Assembly (NCBI GenBank): GCA_013151875.1
Contig: JAADHL010000360.1
Location: 1 to 36,054 of the forward strand
Length of the DNA stretch: 36,054 bases
DNA from: Deltaproteobacteria bacterium
GTDB lineage: Bacteria; Myxococcota_A; UBA9042; DTJE01
Direction of reading: 5' to 3'
The notes beneath the pieces are model-generated. The model worked only from the letters and a program-made list of their open reading frames with translations, was not told the DNA's origin and made no database searches. Below are positions 15,987 to 24,381 of this stretch, piece by piece. The position numbers and the translations under genes are program-made. Every line of letters starts with the position of its first letter. The first letter of the stretch is position 1.

Positions 15987-17528
15987 ATGAAGCTGGTAAC
16001 TGCCGGGACCATGCGGGAGCTGGACGGATACACCATCAACACAGTAGGCATACCAGGCGTGGTTCTGATGGAATCAGCCGGTCGGGCCTGCGCCGAACGG
16101 GCCGCTGAATTGATGACCGAACGCGACCTGGACACCGCGCTGGTGCTTTGCGGCCCCGGCAACAACGGCGGCGACGGGTTCGTGGTGGCCAGGCACCTCT
16201 CGGACTGGGGTTTTGATCCGGTGGTCGCCCTGTTCGGCAGACGCGCCTCCGTCAAGGGCGACGCCAGAGTATTTCTGAACACCCTGGATCACTTCCCAGT
16301 GCCGATCATAGAGGTTACGGGCGACCTCCCCGAGGACACCCTCATGGCGGCCGCGGCCGGCGGCATCGTGGTGGACGCCCTGTTCGGCACCGGACTGCAG
16401 AGACCTATCGAGGGCCGGTATGCACGGGCGATAGAATCGGTCAATTCACTGCGATGTCCGGTGCTCGCGGTAGACATCCCGTCCGGGGTCTGCTCGGATA
16501 CCGGACGCATCATGGGCACGGCCCTCAATGCCGACGTCACGGTGACCTTCGGGGCGGCCAAGATCGGCCACTTCTCGTACCCTGGAAGGTCCCGGTGCGG
16601 CGAGGTGGAGGTAGTGGATATCGGAATCCCGGGCGAGGCCATCGACGAGGCCCCCGGCGCCTGGCTGTTGGACCCTGGGTTCGCAGCCAGGGCCTTTCCA
16701 CCGCGCGACGCCGAATCATTCAAGAACAGTTTCGGACACCTGCTGGTGGTGGGTGGGCTGAAGGGAAAGTCCGGCGCGGCCCTGCTTTCGGCCATGGGAG
16801 CGGTTCGCAGCGGCTCCGGCCTGGTCACGATAGCAACGGATCGCGAGGCGCGTGGAAATATTGAAGGACGCTTCCCGGAGTTGATGGTCGAGGGTCCCTT
16901 CCTGGTCGATGGTGATCACATTGCCGTCGACGAGGATCATTTTTCGCGTCTGCTCGAATCAAAGACCGGCGTGGTCATCGGGCCGGGCCTGTCCACCCTG
17001 TCCGGCGCCGACTCAATCCTGAAAATCGCGATCGACGCAGGTCTTCCCATAGTGCTGGACGCGGACGCCCTCAACCTCATGGCAGCCGAACCGGACAGGG
17101 AATGGGGCCTGGGCCCCGACAGCGTCCTTACACCGCACCCCGGCGAGGCCGGCAGGCTCCTGGTGCGGCCCACGTCCGAGGTCCAGGCCGACAGGGTAAG
17201 GTCCGCCGCCGAACTGTCCGATCAGACCGGGGCCGTCGTGGTGCTGAAGGGCGCCGGCACGCTGATAGCGGCCCCTGACAACCAGATGTGGATCAACAAC
17301 ACCGGAGGCCCGGCCCTTGCAACGGCCGGGACCGGCGACGTGCTGGCCGGAGCAATCGGGGGCATCATCGCACGCGGCATTCCGACCTGGGCCGCGGCGG
17401 CGGCCGCCGTGTATATTCACGGTCTGGCGGGCGACCTGGCCGCGGGGTCCGGCAACGTCCATTCGATCAGCGCGTCCGACGTGCTTGACCGTCTTTCCGA
17501 GGCCATTGCATCGGTTTGCGTCCCATGA
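15987..17528 (+). CDS. nnr: bifunctional NAD(P)HX epimerase/dehydratase
   Basis: 513 aa. It repairs hydrated NADH/NADPH: the N-terminal YjeF_N domain (about 1-215) epimerises R-NAD(P)HX, and the C-terminal ribokinase-like domain (about 225-505) dehydrates S-NAD(P)HX using ADP (or ATP). Visible motifs are CGPGNNGGDGFVVARHL and VDALFGTG in the N-domain, and VIGPGLS, VLDADALN, VLTPHPGEAGRLL and NNTGGPALATAGTGDVLAG in the C-domain, the last being the catalytic Asp region. Length and order match the E. coli fused enzyme. I chose ATG 15987 (GGGGTGATG upstream). An in-frame upstream codon at 15972 would start inside the inverted repeat. The stop overlaps the UbiA-type gene as ATGA. Confidence 0.94.
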   Translation: MKLVTAGTMRELDGYTINTVGIPGVVLMESAGRACAERAAELMTERDLDTALVLCGPGNNGGDGFVVARHLSDWGFDPVVALFGRRASVKGDARVFLNTLDHFPVPIIEVTGDLPEDTLMAAAAGGIVVDALFGTGLQRPIEGRYARAIESVNSLRCPVLAVDIPSGVCSDTGRIMGTALNADVTVTFGAAKIGHFSYPGRSRCGEVEVVDIGIPGEAIDEAPGAWLLDPGFAARAFPPRDAESFKNSFGHLLVVGGLKGKSGAALLSAMGAVRSGSGLVTIATDREARGNIEGRFPELMVEGPFLVDGDHIAVDEDHFSRLLESKTGVVIGPGLSTLSGADSILKIAIDAGLPIVLDADALNLMAAEPDREWGLGPDSVLTPHPGEAGRLLVRPTSEVQADRVRSAAELSDQTGAVVVLKGAGTLIAAPDNQMWINNTGGPALATAGTGDVLAGAIGGIIARGIPTWAAAAAAVYIHGLAGDLAAGSGNVHSISASDVLDRLSEAIASVCVP

Positions 17529-18409
17529 AGACCGTTCGCCTGCTCATCGTGACCATGCGCCCGGCGCAATGGGTCAAGAATCTGTTCGTCGCCGCGCCCG
17601 TGCTTTTCGCCAAGACGCATACGATCCAGGACCCCGGCATCATCGGTCGCGCCGCCCTGGCAACCCTGGTTTTCATCCTCCTGTCCGGCTCGGTCTATAT
17701 AATGAACGACATACTGGACGCCGACAGGGACAGGCTCCACCCCGTCAAGAAGAACCGCCCAATCGCCGTCGGGGCCCTCGACGTCAGGTCCGCTGTTGCC
17801 GGGGGGTTGGCGGTTCTTGCCTTGGCGCTGGGCTGCGGCTACCTGCTCGGCGGCGCCTTCAACTTGGTTGCAACGACCTATCTGGCCTTGAACATCGGCT
17901 ATAGCTGGTCCCTGAAAAATACGCCCTGGCTCGACGTTTTCATTATCGCCAGCGGCTTTTTGCTGAGGATAATCGCGGGTTCGTTCGCAATAGGCCTGGC
18001 CACCTCCGAAATCTCGTACTACCTGATTCTGTGCACGTTCCTGCTGGCCCTCTTCCTGGCCCTCGGCAAACGCCGACACGAGCTTTCAGTGCTGGGTCCC
18101 GGAAAGCCCCGCGCGGTCCTGGAGAGATATCGGACCACTCACCTGGATGCCGCTCTGTTCGTAGTGGCCGTTCTGACCGCTGTCGCGTACACCCTCTATA
18201 CGCTCTCGCCGAGGACACGTGACTATTTCGGGACCGACCGGCTTGTCTATACGGTCCCGTTCGTGGTCCTGGGCATCTACCGGTTCATGGCCCTTCTCAA
18301 ACGCGACGGTGACCCGCGAAGTCCGACCGACATGATGATCAGGGATATGCCTTTCGTGGTAAACATCCTGTTATGGGCGTCGCTCGTGGCCTGGGTTATA
18401 TATTTCTGA
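17525..18409 (+). CDS. UbiA-family prenyltransferase, decaprenyl-phosphate phosphoribosyltransferase-like
   Basis: 294 aa with about eight to nine hydrophobic segments. MRPAQWVKNLFVAAPVLFA and NDILDADRDRLHPVKKNRPIA (the Asp-rich Mg-prenyl-phosphate motif) are typical of UbiA-type enzymes of the DPPR-synthase branch; the second motif region is GYSWSLKNTPWLDVFIIASGFLLRIIAG. In mycobacteria the branch joins phosphoribosyl pyrophosphate to decaprenyl phosphate for arabinan donor synthesis. In Gram-negatives it is found in polysaccharide or ribosylated-lipid contexts. It overlaps nnr by 4 nt (ATGA), so translation is coupled. The substrate assignment is inferred from motif style; another polyprenyl acceptor is possible. 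Confidence 0.78.
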   Translation: MKTVRLLIVTMRPAQWVKNLFVAAPVLFAKTHTIQDPGIIGRAALATLVFILLSGSVYIMNDILDADRDRLHPVKKNRPIAVGALDVRSAVAGGLAVLALALGCGYLLGGAFNLVATTYLALNIGYSWSLKNTPWLDVFIIASGFLLRIIAGSFAIGLATSEISYYLILCTFLLALFLALGKRRHELSVLGPGKPRAVLERYRTTHLDAALFVVAVLTAVAYTLYTLSPRTRDYFGTDRLVYTVPFVVLGIYRFMALLKRDGDPRSPTDMMIRDMPFVVNILLWASLVAWVIYF

Positions 18410-18425
18410 AGCGGGGCAGGACCAG

Positions 18426-18890
18426 ATGTCGAAAACATTGACGACGAGCCGCCATCCAGCGGCCTTTGGCGATTTGGTTGGGCGCGTTCTTGTTGTGTTG
18501 GTGATCGCAGCCGCAGGGTGCGGCCCGCGCATCCAGGTCAGACCATCCCGACTGGCGGCCCAGAGGACCGAGGACCTGGCCCGATCCCACGAAAAGGACC
18601 GAGAGTTCTTGGTCCGTTGGAACCCGGCCCAGTGCGACGTCCCCGGATTCGAAGTACGCCTGGACGGCGCATGGCACAGGGTGTTCGTCGAGGACCTTGA
18701 CGATCCGGAAAGCCCCGCCGCCACGGCCAAAACCCGATTGCAGAAAGACGGGGGGGAAAACACCGGACGGCTTCTGGTTCGTGGTGAGCTTACGTCCAGA
18801 ATCAGGGAGGCGCTCAACAAAAGTCGTTATATGGTCCTCGAGATCATCGAAATATGTCATCTGGACGGATGCCCGCCGCAGGAGGACTGA
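18426..18890 (+). CDS. small lipoprotein of unknown function
   Basis: 154 aa. A leader with hydrophobic run VLVVLVIAAAGC ends in the lipobox AAGC at about residue 32. The mature part is a mixed alpha/beta domain with WNPAQCDVPGFEVRLDGAWHRVFVEDL, then LVRGELTSRIREALNKSRYMVLEI; it contains three Cys (QC, IC and GC near the end) that could form disulfides. I do not recognise a family. It starts 16 nt after the UbiA-type gene and ends 3 nt before the FTCD gene, so it is most likely part of the same operon. Confidence 0.62.
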   Translation: MSKTLTTSRHPAAFGDLVGRVLVVLVIAAAGCGPRIQVRPSRLAAQRTEDLARSHEKDREFLVRWNPAQCDVPGFEVRLDGAWHRVFVEDLDDPESPAATAKTRLQKDGGENTGRLLVRGELTSRIREALNKSRYMVLEIIEICHLDGCPPQED

Positions 18891-18893
18891 GCG

Positions 18894-20564
18894 ATGGACA
18901 GAGTGGTCGAATGCGTGCCCAATTTCTCGGAAGGCCGGGACCGGCGCATCATTGACGCCATCACCTCATCAATGAAATCACGCGGCGCAACCGTGCTGGA
19001 CGTCGACATGGGCGCGGCGGCAAACAGAACCGTCGTAACCATGGCGGGTGAGCCTGAAGCGGTCGAAGCCGCTGCTTTCGAGGCCATCAGGACCGCCGCG
19101 GACCTGATCGACATGGCGTCCCACTCGGGCGAACACCCGCGCATGGGCGCGACCGACGTCTGCCCGTTCATTCCGGTTCGTGGAGTGGGCATGGATGACT
19201 GCGTCGCCATGGCGAGGCGGCTCGGCGAGCGCGTAGGAAGGGAACTCGGCATACCGGTCTATCTGTACGGGGCCGCGGCCGCCACTCCTTCCCGAAACAG
19301 CCTGGCAGCCATCAGACATGGGGAATACGAGGGCCTGGCGGCCAAACTCCTGGATCCCGCCTGGGCTCCTGACTTCGGCGAGTCCGGATTCAATCCGAAG
19401 AGCGGGGCCACCGTGATTGGGGCACGGGAGTTCCTGATCGCCTATAACATCAACCTGAATACCCGGGACCGTCAAAAGGCCATGAGGATAGCGGTGCGTC
19501 TGAGGACCCAGGGGGGCCTGGCCCGCTCTCCCGACGGCGCGCCTCTGAGGGACCCGACCGGAAAGACCTTTCGGATTCCAGGTCTGTTTCGGGACGTCCG
19601 GGCGGTCGGCTGGGTCATCGAGGAGTACGGAATCGCCCAGATTTCGATCAATGTCCTCAACCACCTGGCCACTCCGCTGCACGTCATCTATGAAGAGGCG
19701 AAGCGTCTGGCGGCGCAGGTGGGGGTCTCGATCACCGGCAGCGAGGTCGTGGGCCTGCTTCCTGAAGCCGCCCTGCTGAACGCGGGCCGTTTCTATCTGA
19801 ACCGTCAGGGGCTCTCGTCGGGCGTCCCAAGGAAGGAACTGGTTCACGTGGCCGTCAGGTCGTTGGACGTCAAGCCGTTCGACCCGGATGCGAAGGTCAT
19901 CGAATATCGCCTGGACGCCGACGCGCAATCATTGACGTCGGTGACCGTGGATGATTTCGTCGATTCGGTGAGCATGGATTCACCGGTGCCTGGAGGAGGA
20001 TCGGTGGCGGCGCTGTGCGGCGCGATGGGCGCGGCCCTGGCCGGCATGGCGGCCAACCTTACCGTCAGACGTCGCGAGTTGTCGGACACCCATGCCTCGA
20101 TGAAGGAGATCGCGGTCGAGGCGCAGGATTTGAAGGATGCGATGGTGCGTCTTGTGACCGAGGATTCCGAATCATTTGAAGATGTCATGTCCGCCTTCAG
20201 GCTCAGGGCCTCCAATGATGACGAAAAAAAGGCCAAGGAACTGGCTCTGGAATCCGCTAACACCAGGGCTGCACAGGCGCCGTTGAAGACGTTGGAACAC
20301 TGCCTGCGGTTGATTGACCTTGCCGGCGAGGTGACCAGACGGGGTTACGAAAACTGCCTGTCCGACGCGGGAGTGGCCACAGCCGCGGCCCTCGCGGGCG
20401 CTCAGGGCGCTGCCTTGAACGTCCTCATCAACGCCCGGAATCTGAAAGACGCAAATGAAGCGGATCGATTTCGTTCCCAGGCCCTGGAAGGCGCTTCACG
20501 GGCAAGGGAAAAGGCGCGTGAAGTCCTGGACGAGCTTACGGCGAGGCTGGCCGACGGTCCGTAA
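18894..20564 (+). CDS. ftcD: glutamate formiminotransferase-formiminotetrahydrofolate cyclodeaminase fusion
   Basis: 556 aa. The N-terminal part (about 1-325) is glutamate formiminotransferase, moving the formimino group of N-formimino-glutamate to tetrahydrofolate: VVECVPNFSEGRD, HSGEHPRMGATDVCPFIPV with the family's catalytic-His region, and GFNPKSGATVIGAREFLIAYNINLNT. The C-terminal part (about 355-550) is the all-helical cyclodeaminase, releasing ammonia to give methenyl-THF: DSPVPGGGSVAALCGAMGAALAGMAANLTV. Vertebrate FTCD is fused the same way, whereas many bacteria encode separate proteins. It belongs to histidine breakdown and one-carbon supply; no hut gene is in the window. Its last 29 nt overlap the converging gene at 20536. 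Confidence 0.93.
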   Translation: MDRVVECVPNFSEGRDRRIIDAITSSMKSRGATVLDVDMGAAANRTVVTMAGEPEAVEAAAFEAIRTAADLIDMASHSGEHPRMGATDVCPFIPVRGVGMDDCVAMARRLGERVGRELGIPVYLYGAAAATPSRNSLAAIRHGEYEGLAAKLLDPAWAPDFGESGFNPKSGATVIGAREFLIAYNINLNTRDRQKAMRIAVRLRTQGGLARSPDGAPLRDPTGKTFRIPGLFRDVRAVGWVIEEYGIAQISINVLNHLATPLHVIYEEAKRLAAQVGVSITGSEVVGLLPEAALLNAGRFYLNRQGLSSGVPRKELVHVAVRSLDVKPFDPDAKVIEYRLDADAQSLTSVTVDDFVDSVSMDSPVPGGGSVAALCGAMGAALAGMAANLTVRRRELSDTHASMKEIAVEAQDLKDAMVRLVTEDSESFEDVMSAFRLRASNDDEKKAKELALESANTRAAQAPLKTLEHCLRLIDLAGEVTRRGYENCLSDAGVATAAALAGAQGAALNVLINARNLKDANEADRFRSQALEGASRAREKAREVLDELTARLADGP

Positions 20565-20940
20565 TCGCTGGGGCCTTTGCCCGCCGGCGACGTGTCGTCC
20601 GGATCGGGCGGCGCTTGGCCGTTGACAAGACCTCACGCACCAGCTTCGTGTAGCCTTTTGGTTTCACGGACTTCAGAAAATTCACGATATCCACCCTGGC
20701 GTACATCGGAATCACCCACTGTTTTCTGTTTTTTTCCTTTCGATAAATCTTGCCGTGAAAAATCTTGAATGTCTTGAGGGCGGCCCTCACCTCTCGACGC
20801 TCGGCCGGATCACCGACCACGAGGCGCAGTTCCACCCCACCATGGCGACCCGTATCGGGATCATCGGACCTTATCCGCAGGCAGCCGTTCCTTTCGTAGC
20901 ATTCTCTCAGGACGTCCTGTGGCCGGATACGAACCGCCAT
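20536..20940 (-). CDS. small basic protein resembling a degenerate LAGLIDADG domain
   Basis: 134 aa. The ATG at 20940 has GGAGG 7 nt upstream and lies 3 nt after the M64 peptidase stop, which supports a real gene. The order LRECYERNGCLRIRSDD, VELRLVVGD, LKTFKIFHGKIYRKE, QWVIPMYARVDIVNFLKSVKP fits a single LAGLIDADG homing-endonuclease domain: motif helix, beta strand, helix, GKIY hairpin, strand, closing helix and P. Aligning LRECYERNG to LAGLIDADG puts Asn where the metal-binding Asp should be, so nuclease activity is unlikely. The tail is very basic (RRPIRTTRRRRAK). A domesticated DNA- or RNA-binding role is inference; it could instead be an unrelated lineage-specific family. Its 3' end overlaps ftcD by 29 nt on the other strand. 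Confidence 0.6.
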   Translation of the reverse strand: MAVRIRPQDVLRECYERNGCLRIRSDDPDTGRHGGVELRLVVGDPAERREVRAALKTFKIFHGKIYRKEKNRKQWVIPMYARVDIVNFLKSVKPKGYTKLVREVLSTAKRRPIRTTRRRRAKAPAITDRRPASP

Positions 20941-20943
20941 CCC

Positions 20944-22299
20944 TCAACCTCCAGGGCTGGTCAACAGGCGGATCATGTCCTCCACCGCCGCCTTGCAGAC
21001 CGGACAGAACCCCTTGTTTCCCTTTGAAAACATCTTGCAATCCATGGCGGGGCGGTAGAGCCCTTTCGCGGAATAACCCGCGCCCTCGAACGCACCGACC
21101 ACGTTTCCATAACGCGCCCGATCGGGAGGGGTCGGGATCGGGGTCGAGTCATCGACAAGCGCGCGCCATTTCAGGGGATGGTCTTTCAACAAGGCGGTAA
21201 GGTTCGGTTCCCAAGGCTCCACGCCCCTCGGATAGAAATCCGAATAGGCCACCGAGGAGGAATAGTATTCGTCGCCCAGACCCGCGAAACCGTGGCCGAA
21301 TTCGTGAGTCATGATGTACTCGTCGAATTCGTTGTCGGACGCGAAAACCGAATACAGACCAAAGATGCCGCCACCTCCATAACGGGAAGTATTGACCATT
21401 ACGATCAAGGTGTCGTAAGGCGCCAGGGCCGCCAGGTCACGCAAGTCCCTCGACCTGGTGGATGTAAGATATCTGGCCGAGCCGAAGGTATCGAAGGTCG
21501 TGGACAACCCGGTGTCCGTGAAGATACCGCGTCTGGGTTCATCGGGTCCTGAACCGGCCGAGGGGGCTCGGATGGCCCTGACCGCGAAGGATTGGCGCAT
21601 CTCTTTGAAAGGACTGGTCTGAAAGAGTACCCGGAGGAAGCGTCGGGCATCCTTGTTGAACTTCGCGGACTCGCCTTCGGTGTAGCCGTCGCCCAGGATC
21701 AGCACGTCCACCACGGATTCCGGGGGGCCGTTTACTTCCAGATTCAACACCTCGACGCCATCAAAACGACGGCCGCGATCCACTTCTCGCGAGCCTGGAT
21801 CGATTGTCACCGAATACACGTCCTCGAACCGCCCATCCTTTTTCCTGGACGCAATCACCACCCGCACCTGCCGCCTGGGCATCGGAAAACGCACCGCCTC
21901 CTCGATGGCCCTGACGCGGCCCGACGCGGCCTCCGCGGTCGTCTGCCATTCACCGAACAGGCTTGAATATCCGTATCGATAGATCAATCTTCCCAAGGGC
22001 ATGGCGTACACGCTCACCCGGTATTTGCCGTAATCGGGGAAGTCCGTCAGGCGCCCGTACCGCCCGCCCCAGAAGGGCTCCTCGCGTACCTGATCCAGCG
22101 AGTATCGCTCGGAATCGGCCGTACCGGAATGGATCAGATCGAGCCTCATTCCCCTGGGCACGAAGCTGTCGGTGAACGCTGACACGGCAACGGATCTACG
22201 CTCGCCGTCGTTCAGGGCATCGGCATCGGCGGTGACGGCGGCCGTAACGACCGAAAGCGCCAGCAGATGAATCACAGCGACCCGGGAACGACGATTCAT
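20944..22299 (-). CDS. secreted M64 (IgA-peptidase family) zinc metallopeptidase
   Basis: 451 aa. The signal peptide MNRRSRVAVIHLLALSVVTA ends near ADADA. The N-terminal beta-rich domain (about 35-185) contains RLDLIHSGT. The catalytic domain begins with VDVLILGDGYTEGESAKFNKDA, the M64 opening, and holds HEFGHGFAGLGDEYY (about residue 335), with HExxH zinc ligands and a downstream acidic ligand. CKMFSKGNKGFCPVCKAAVEDM near the C-terminus supplies Cys residues seen in the family. Clostridium ramosum IgA protease is the founding member; most environmental homologues are uncharacterised. Its ATG overlaps the DUF2169 stop by 4 nt, so the two are coupled. The Sec signal suggests export to the periplasm or outside independently of an injection apparatus. 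Confidence 0.87.
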   Translation of the reverse strand: MNRRSRVAVIHLLALSVVTAAVTADADALNDGERRSVAVSAFTDSFVPRGMRLDLIHSGTADSERYSLDQVREEPFWGGRYGRLTDFPDYGKYRVSVYAMPLGRLIYRYGYSSLFGEWQTTAEAASGRVRAIEEAVRFPMPRRQVRVVIASRKKDGRFEDVYSVTIDPGSREVDRGRRFDGVEVLNLEVNGPPESVVDVLILGDGYTEGESAKFNKDARRFLRVLFQTSPFKEMRQSFAVRAIRAPSAGSGPDEPRRGIFTDTGLSTTFDTFGSARYLTSTRSRDLRDLAALAPYDTLIVMVNTSRYGGGGIFGLYSVFASDNEFDEYIMTHEFGHGFAGLGDEYYSSSVAYSDFYPRGVEPWEPNLTALLKDHPLKWRALVDDSTPIPTPPDRARYGNVVGAFEGAGYSAKGLYRPAMDCKMFSKGNKGFCPVCKAAVEDMIRLLTSPGG

Positions 22300-23492
22300 C
22301 CGATGCCCTCTTCCACGAGGACCTTCTCATAGGCTCTTACGTCGATGTCCTCGACCTCCATCGGCAAGGCGGAAAACTCGTCGCCTTCATTCAGTTGGGA
22401 CAGTACGCACTTCCCCCTGAACGTAAGGACCAGTTTCATGTCGTCCACCAGAAAAACCACGGTGTCCAGTACGGTCGGCAGGGTCAGGCGTCCGGCTCCC
22501 GTTTCGAGTCTGAGCAGGGGACGCACTCCGGGCAGGTTGAAAGTCAGCATGCCCCCGGGAGTCATGTTCCTGAAGGCCAGCGCTTCGTCCCCCGCCAGGA
22601 TGGGAAACGTCATGCCGGGCGCGGCGGACTGATGGAATCGTGGGTCCATCACAGGCGGCTCGAACCCCTCCAGCATGGCAATCGCTTCCGCGTCCTTTTC
22701 CGGGTCCAGGTCCGCGGCCTGCTCCCGTATCCGCTCCCTCGCCTCGTCAATCTGAAAGGGCATGACACCGGCAAAAGCCACTCGCGGATACCACGCGGCG
22801 GCGTAGACACCGAAGCCCACGGGCAGGGGCAGGTCCTCCGGCGCCCCGATCCGCCTGACCACGGATTCGGGGGTCAACAACGCACCAGGGTCCTCGATCT
22901 GCGGCAGTTCGAGTCCGTCCAGCCCAGCCCGTGAGTTCTGCACGCAGTAACCCATGCCGAGCGGATTGGAGGGACATGGAATCTCGATGACGTCTTCCCC
23001 TCCCGGCAGTTCGTACCTTGCCGTTCCCCCGTAGGCGCGCGTGAAATTCAAGGGCACGCTGGCAACCGGTTCCGGTTCGGAAAAGACAGGCGTTCTGAAA
23101 ATCGTTTCCTTCTTTGTCTGTCGGGACGGCTTGCGCCAGCTCGCATGCCGGGGTCCGAACACCCTCAGGACGCGGCGGGCCTTCCCAACCGTCACCTCCA
23201 CGTCGAACGACGGTACCGGCCGCCCCTTCGGCGCATAGGCCGTCCCGTGCACCACAACGTCGGTCATGGCCTTTGCCAAAACGGAGTCGGAATCGAACAT
23301 TATCGGCGATGCGGCGGGATCGTCGCCCTCGATCGGCAGAGCGGCAAACCTGACGGGCTCCTTGTCTTCGGCGGGGACGAGGATGCGGTCATCACCCAGG
23401 ACATATGTCGCCTTGGCGACCACCACACCTGCCTGATTTCCCTCTGGATCCGCCAAGGTGAAACGTTCGATTTCGTAGTTTCCGGCTTGCAT
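22296..23492 (-). CDS. DUF2169 domain protein (injection-system-associated)
   Basis: 398 aa, no signal peptide. VVVAKATYVL near the N-terminus, SFDVEVTVGKARRVLRVFGPRHASW, VPLNFTRAYGG, CPSNPLGMGY and LPQIEDP are successive conserved blocks of DUF2169, followed by YPRVAFAG, the region around HQSAAPGMTFPILAGDEALAFRNMTPGGMLTFNLPG, and a beta-rich end. DUF2169 genes are usually found beside vgrG or type VI effector genes, where they are thought to help load effectors onto the spike. Here the gp5-like spike gene is 26 nt upstream and the M64 peptidase overlaps downstream by ATGA. An adaptor role is inferred from that context; the biochemical function is not established. Confidence 0.85.
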   Translation of the reverse strand: MQAGNYEIERFTLADPEGNQAGVVVAKATYVLGDDRILVPAEDKEPVRFAALPIEGDDPAASPIMFDSDSVLAKAMTDVVVHGTAYAPKGRPVPSFDVEVTVGKARRVLRVFGPRHASWRKPSRQTKKETIFRTPVFSEPEPVASVPLNFTRAYGGTARYELPGGEDVIEIPCPSNPLGMGYCVQNSRAGLDGLELPQIEDPGALLTPESVVRRIGAPEDLPLPVGFGVYAAAWYPRVAFAGVMPFQIDEARERIREQAADLDPEKDAEAIAMLEGFEPPVMDPRFHQSAAPGMTFPILAGDEALAFRNMTPGGMLTFNLPGVRPLLRLETGAGRLTLPTVLDTVVFLVDDMKLVLTFRGKCVLSQLNEGDEFSALPMEVEDIDVRAYEKVLVEEGIG

Positions 23493-23518
23493 CCATCGCC
23501 GCCGTAGATCCGTGGGAT

Positions 23519-24319
23519 CTAGTTGATCTTGACCGTCGCGCCCTTGATGGTCATTCCGCCGCTCGAATTGATGTCCATGGTGCTGCCGGCCTTTATCTCA
23601 GCGGAGCTTCCGGCCTGTATCTTGCTGGAAGAGCTGGATTTCGTCTCCAGCGTCTTGCATTCCAGCAGGATCTTTCCATTCGGCGCCGAAACCGTGACAT
23701 CCCCGTTCTTGCTTTCAAGCTTCACGTGGTTGTTCGTGCTGTCGATGGTGAGGAGGTTTTCCTGTTTCCCGTCGGAAATCTGGATCATCAACGCGCCGTC
23801 GGACTCGTCCATGACGATGAAATGCCCAGGCCTGGACTTGTGGCCGTCCGCGGCGGTGCCCGCCTCGCACCTGGTCTGTATGATGATCCGGCCCTCACCT
23901 TCAGTGTCCTGGAACTGGATGACGTGTCCCGAGCGACTGAAGAGGGTCCTGAAATCGTTGCTGCCGCCCTGACTCTGGTTGTCATGGATCGCCTTGTCCA
24001 CCGGGCTCCACAGCGAACCGATGACAAAGGGGCGTCTGATGTCACCGTGCTCGAACGCGACCAGGACCTCGTCATCTACCTCCGGAAGCCAGAAAGCCCC
24101 CCGGTCGGGCCCCGCCATGAAGGTGGCAATCCTGGCCCAGTTCGACGGAAAGTCCTCACGATCGGGGGCGTCGGTATAGGTGGAACTGGACTCCTGCACC
24201 CAGGGAAACTTGACCTTCACGCGATAGAGCCCTTCCGGGTCGTTGTTGTCAATCACGATCCCGATGACCACGCCGTATATCCGGTTCACCTGCCGTTCGG
24301 CGGAAATGGGGCTGTCCAT
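23519..24319 (-). CDS. gp5/VgrG-type spike protein (baseplate assembly protein V)
   Basis: 266 aa from the ATG at 24319 (CGGAGGG upstream). The OB-fold (about 15-110) reads VYGVVIGIVIDNNDPEGLYRVKVKFPW, NWARIATFMAGPDRGAFWLPEVDDEVLVAFEHGD and RPFVIGSLWSP, diagnostic of phage baseplate V and the gp5 part of VgrG. A middle domain with GHVIQFQDTEGEGRIIIQT follows. The C-terminal 80 residues are short repetitive strands (DGALMIQISD, SSKIQAGSSAEIKAGSTMDINSSGGMTIKGATVKIN) expected to form the trimeric beta-helical needle. The gp27-like N-terminal domain of full VgrG is absent, and no sheath, tube, PAAR or baseplate wedge gene lies in the window. It opens the run with DUF2169 and M64. Confidence 0.87.
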   Translation of the reverse strand: MDSPISAERQVNRIYGVVIGIVIDNNDPEGLYRVKVKFPWVQESSSTYTDAPDREDFPSNWARIATFMAGPDRGAFWLPEVDDEVLVAFEHGDIRRPFVIGSLWSPVDKAIHDNQSQGGSNDFRTLFSRSGHVIQFQDTEGEGRIIIQTRCEAGTAADGHKSRPGHFIVMDESDGALMIQISDGKQENLLTIDSTNNHVKLESKNGDVTVSAPNGKILLECKTLETKSSSSSKIQAGSSAEIKAGSTMDINSSGGMTIKGATVKIN

Positions 24320-24381
24320 CCCTGGCCCTCCGTTTAGCACAGGAACTCGATGATACATTCACGTGGTGCGGCGGTCCAGTG

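Noticed and set aside
18978..19928. Long minus-strand open frame opposite ftcD
   Set aside because: The plus-strand protein is an unmistakable formiminotransferase; the antisense frame is a compositional shadow.
20944..22299. M64 peptidase as a direct type VI cargo effector
   Set aside because: It has a clear Sec signal peptide, which cytoplasmically loaded spike effectors do not carry; kept only as a linked gene.
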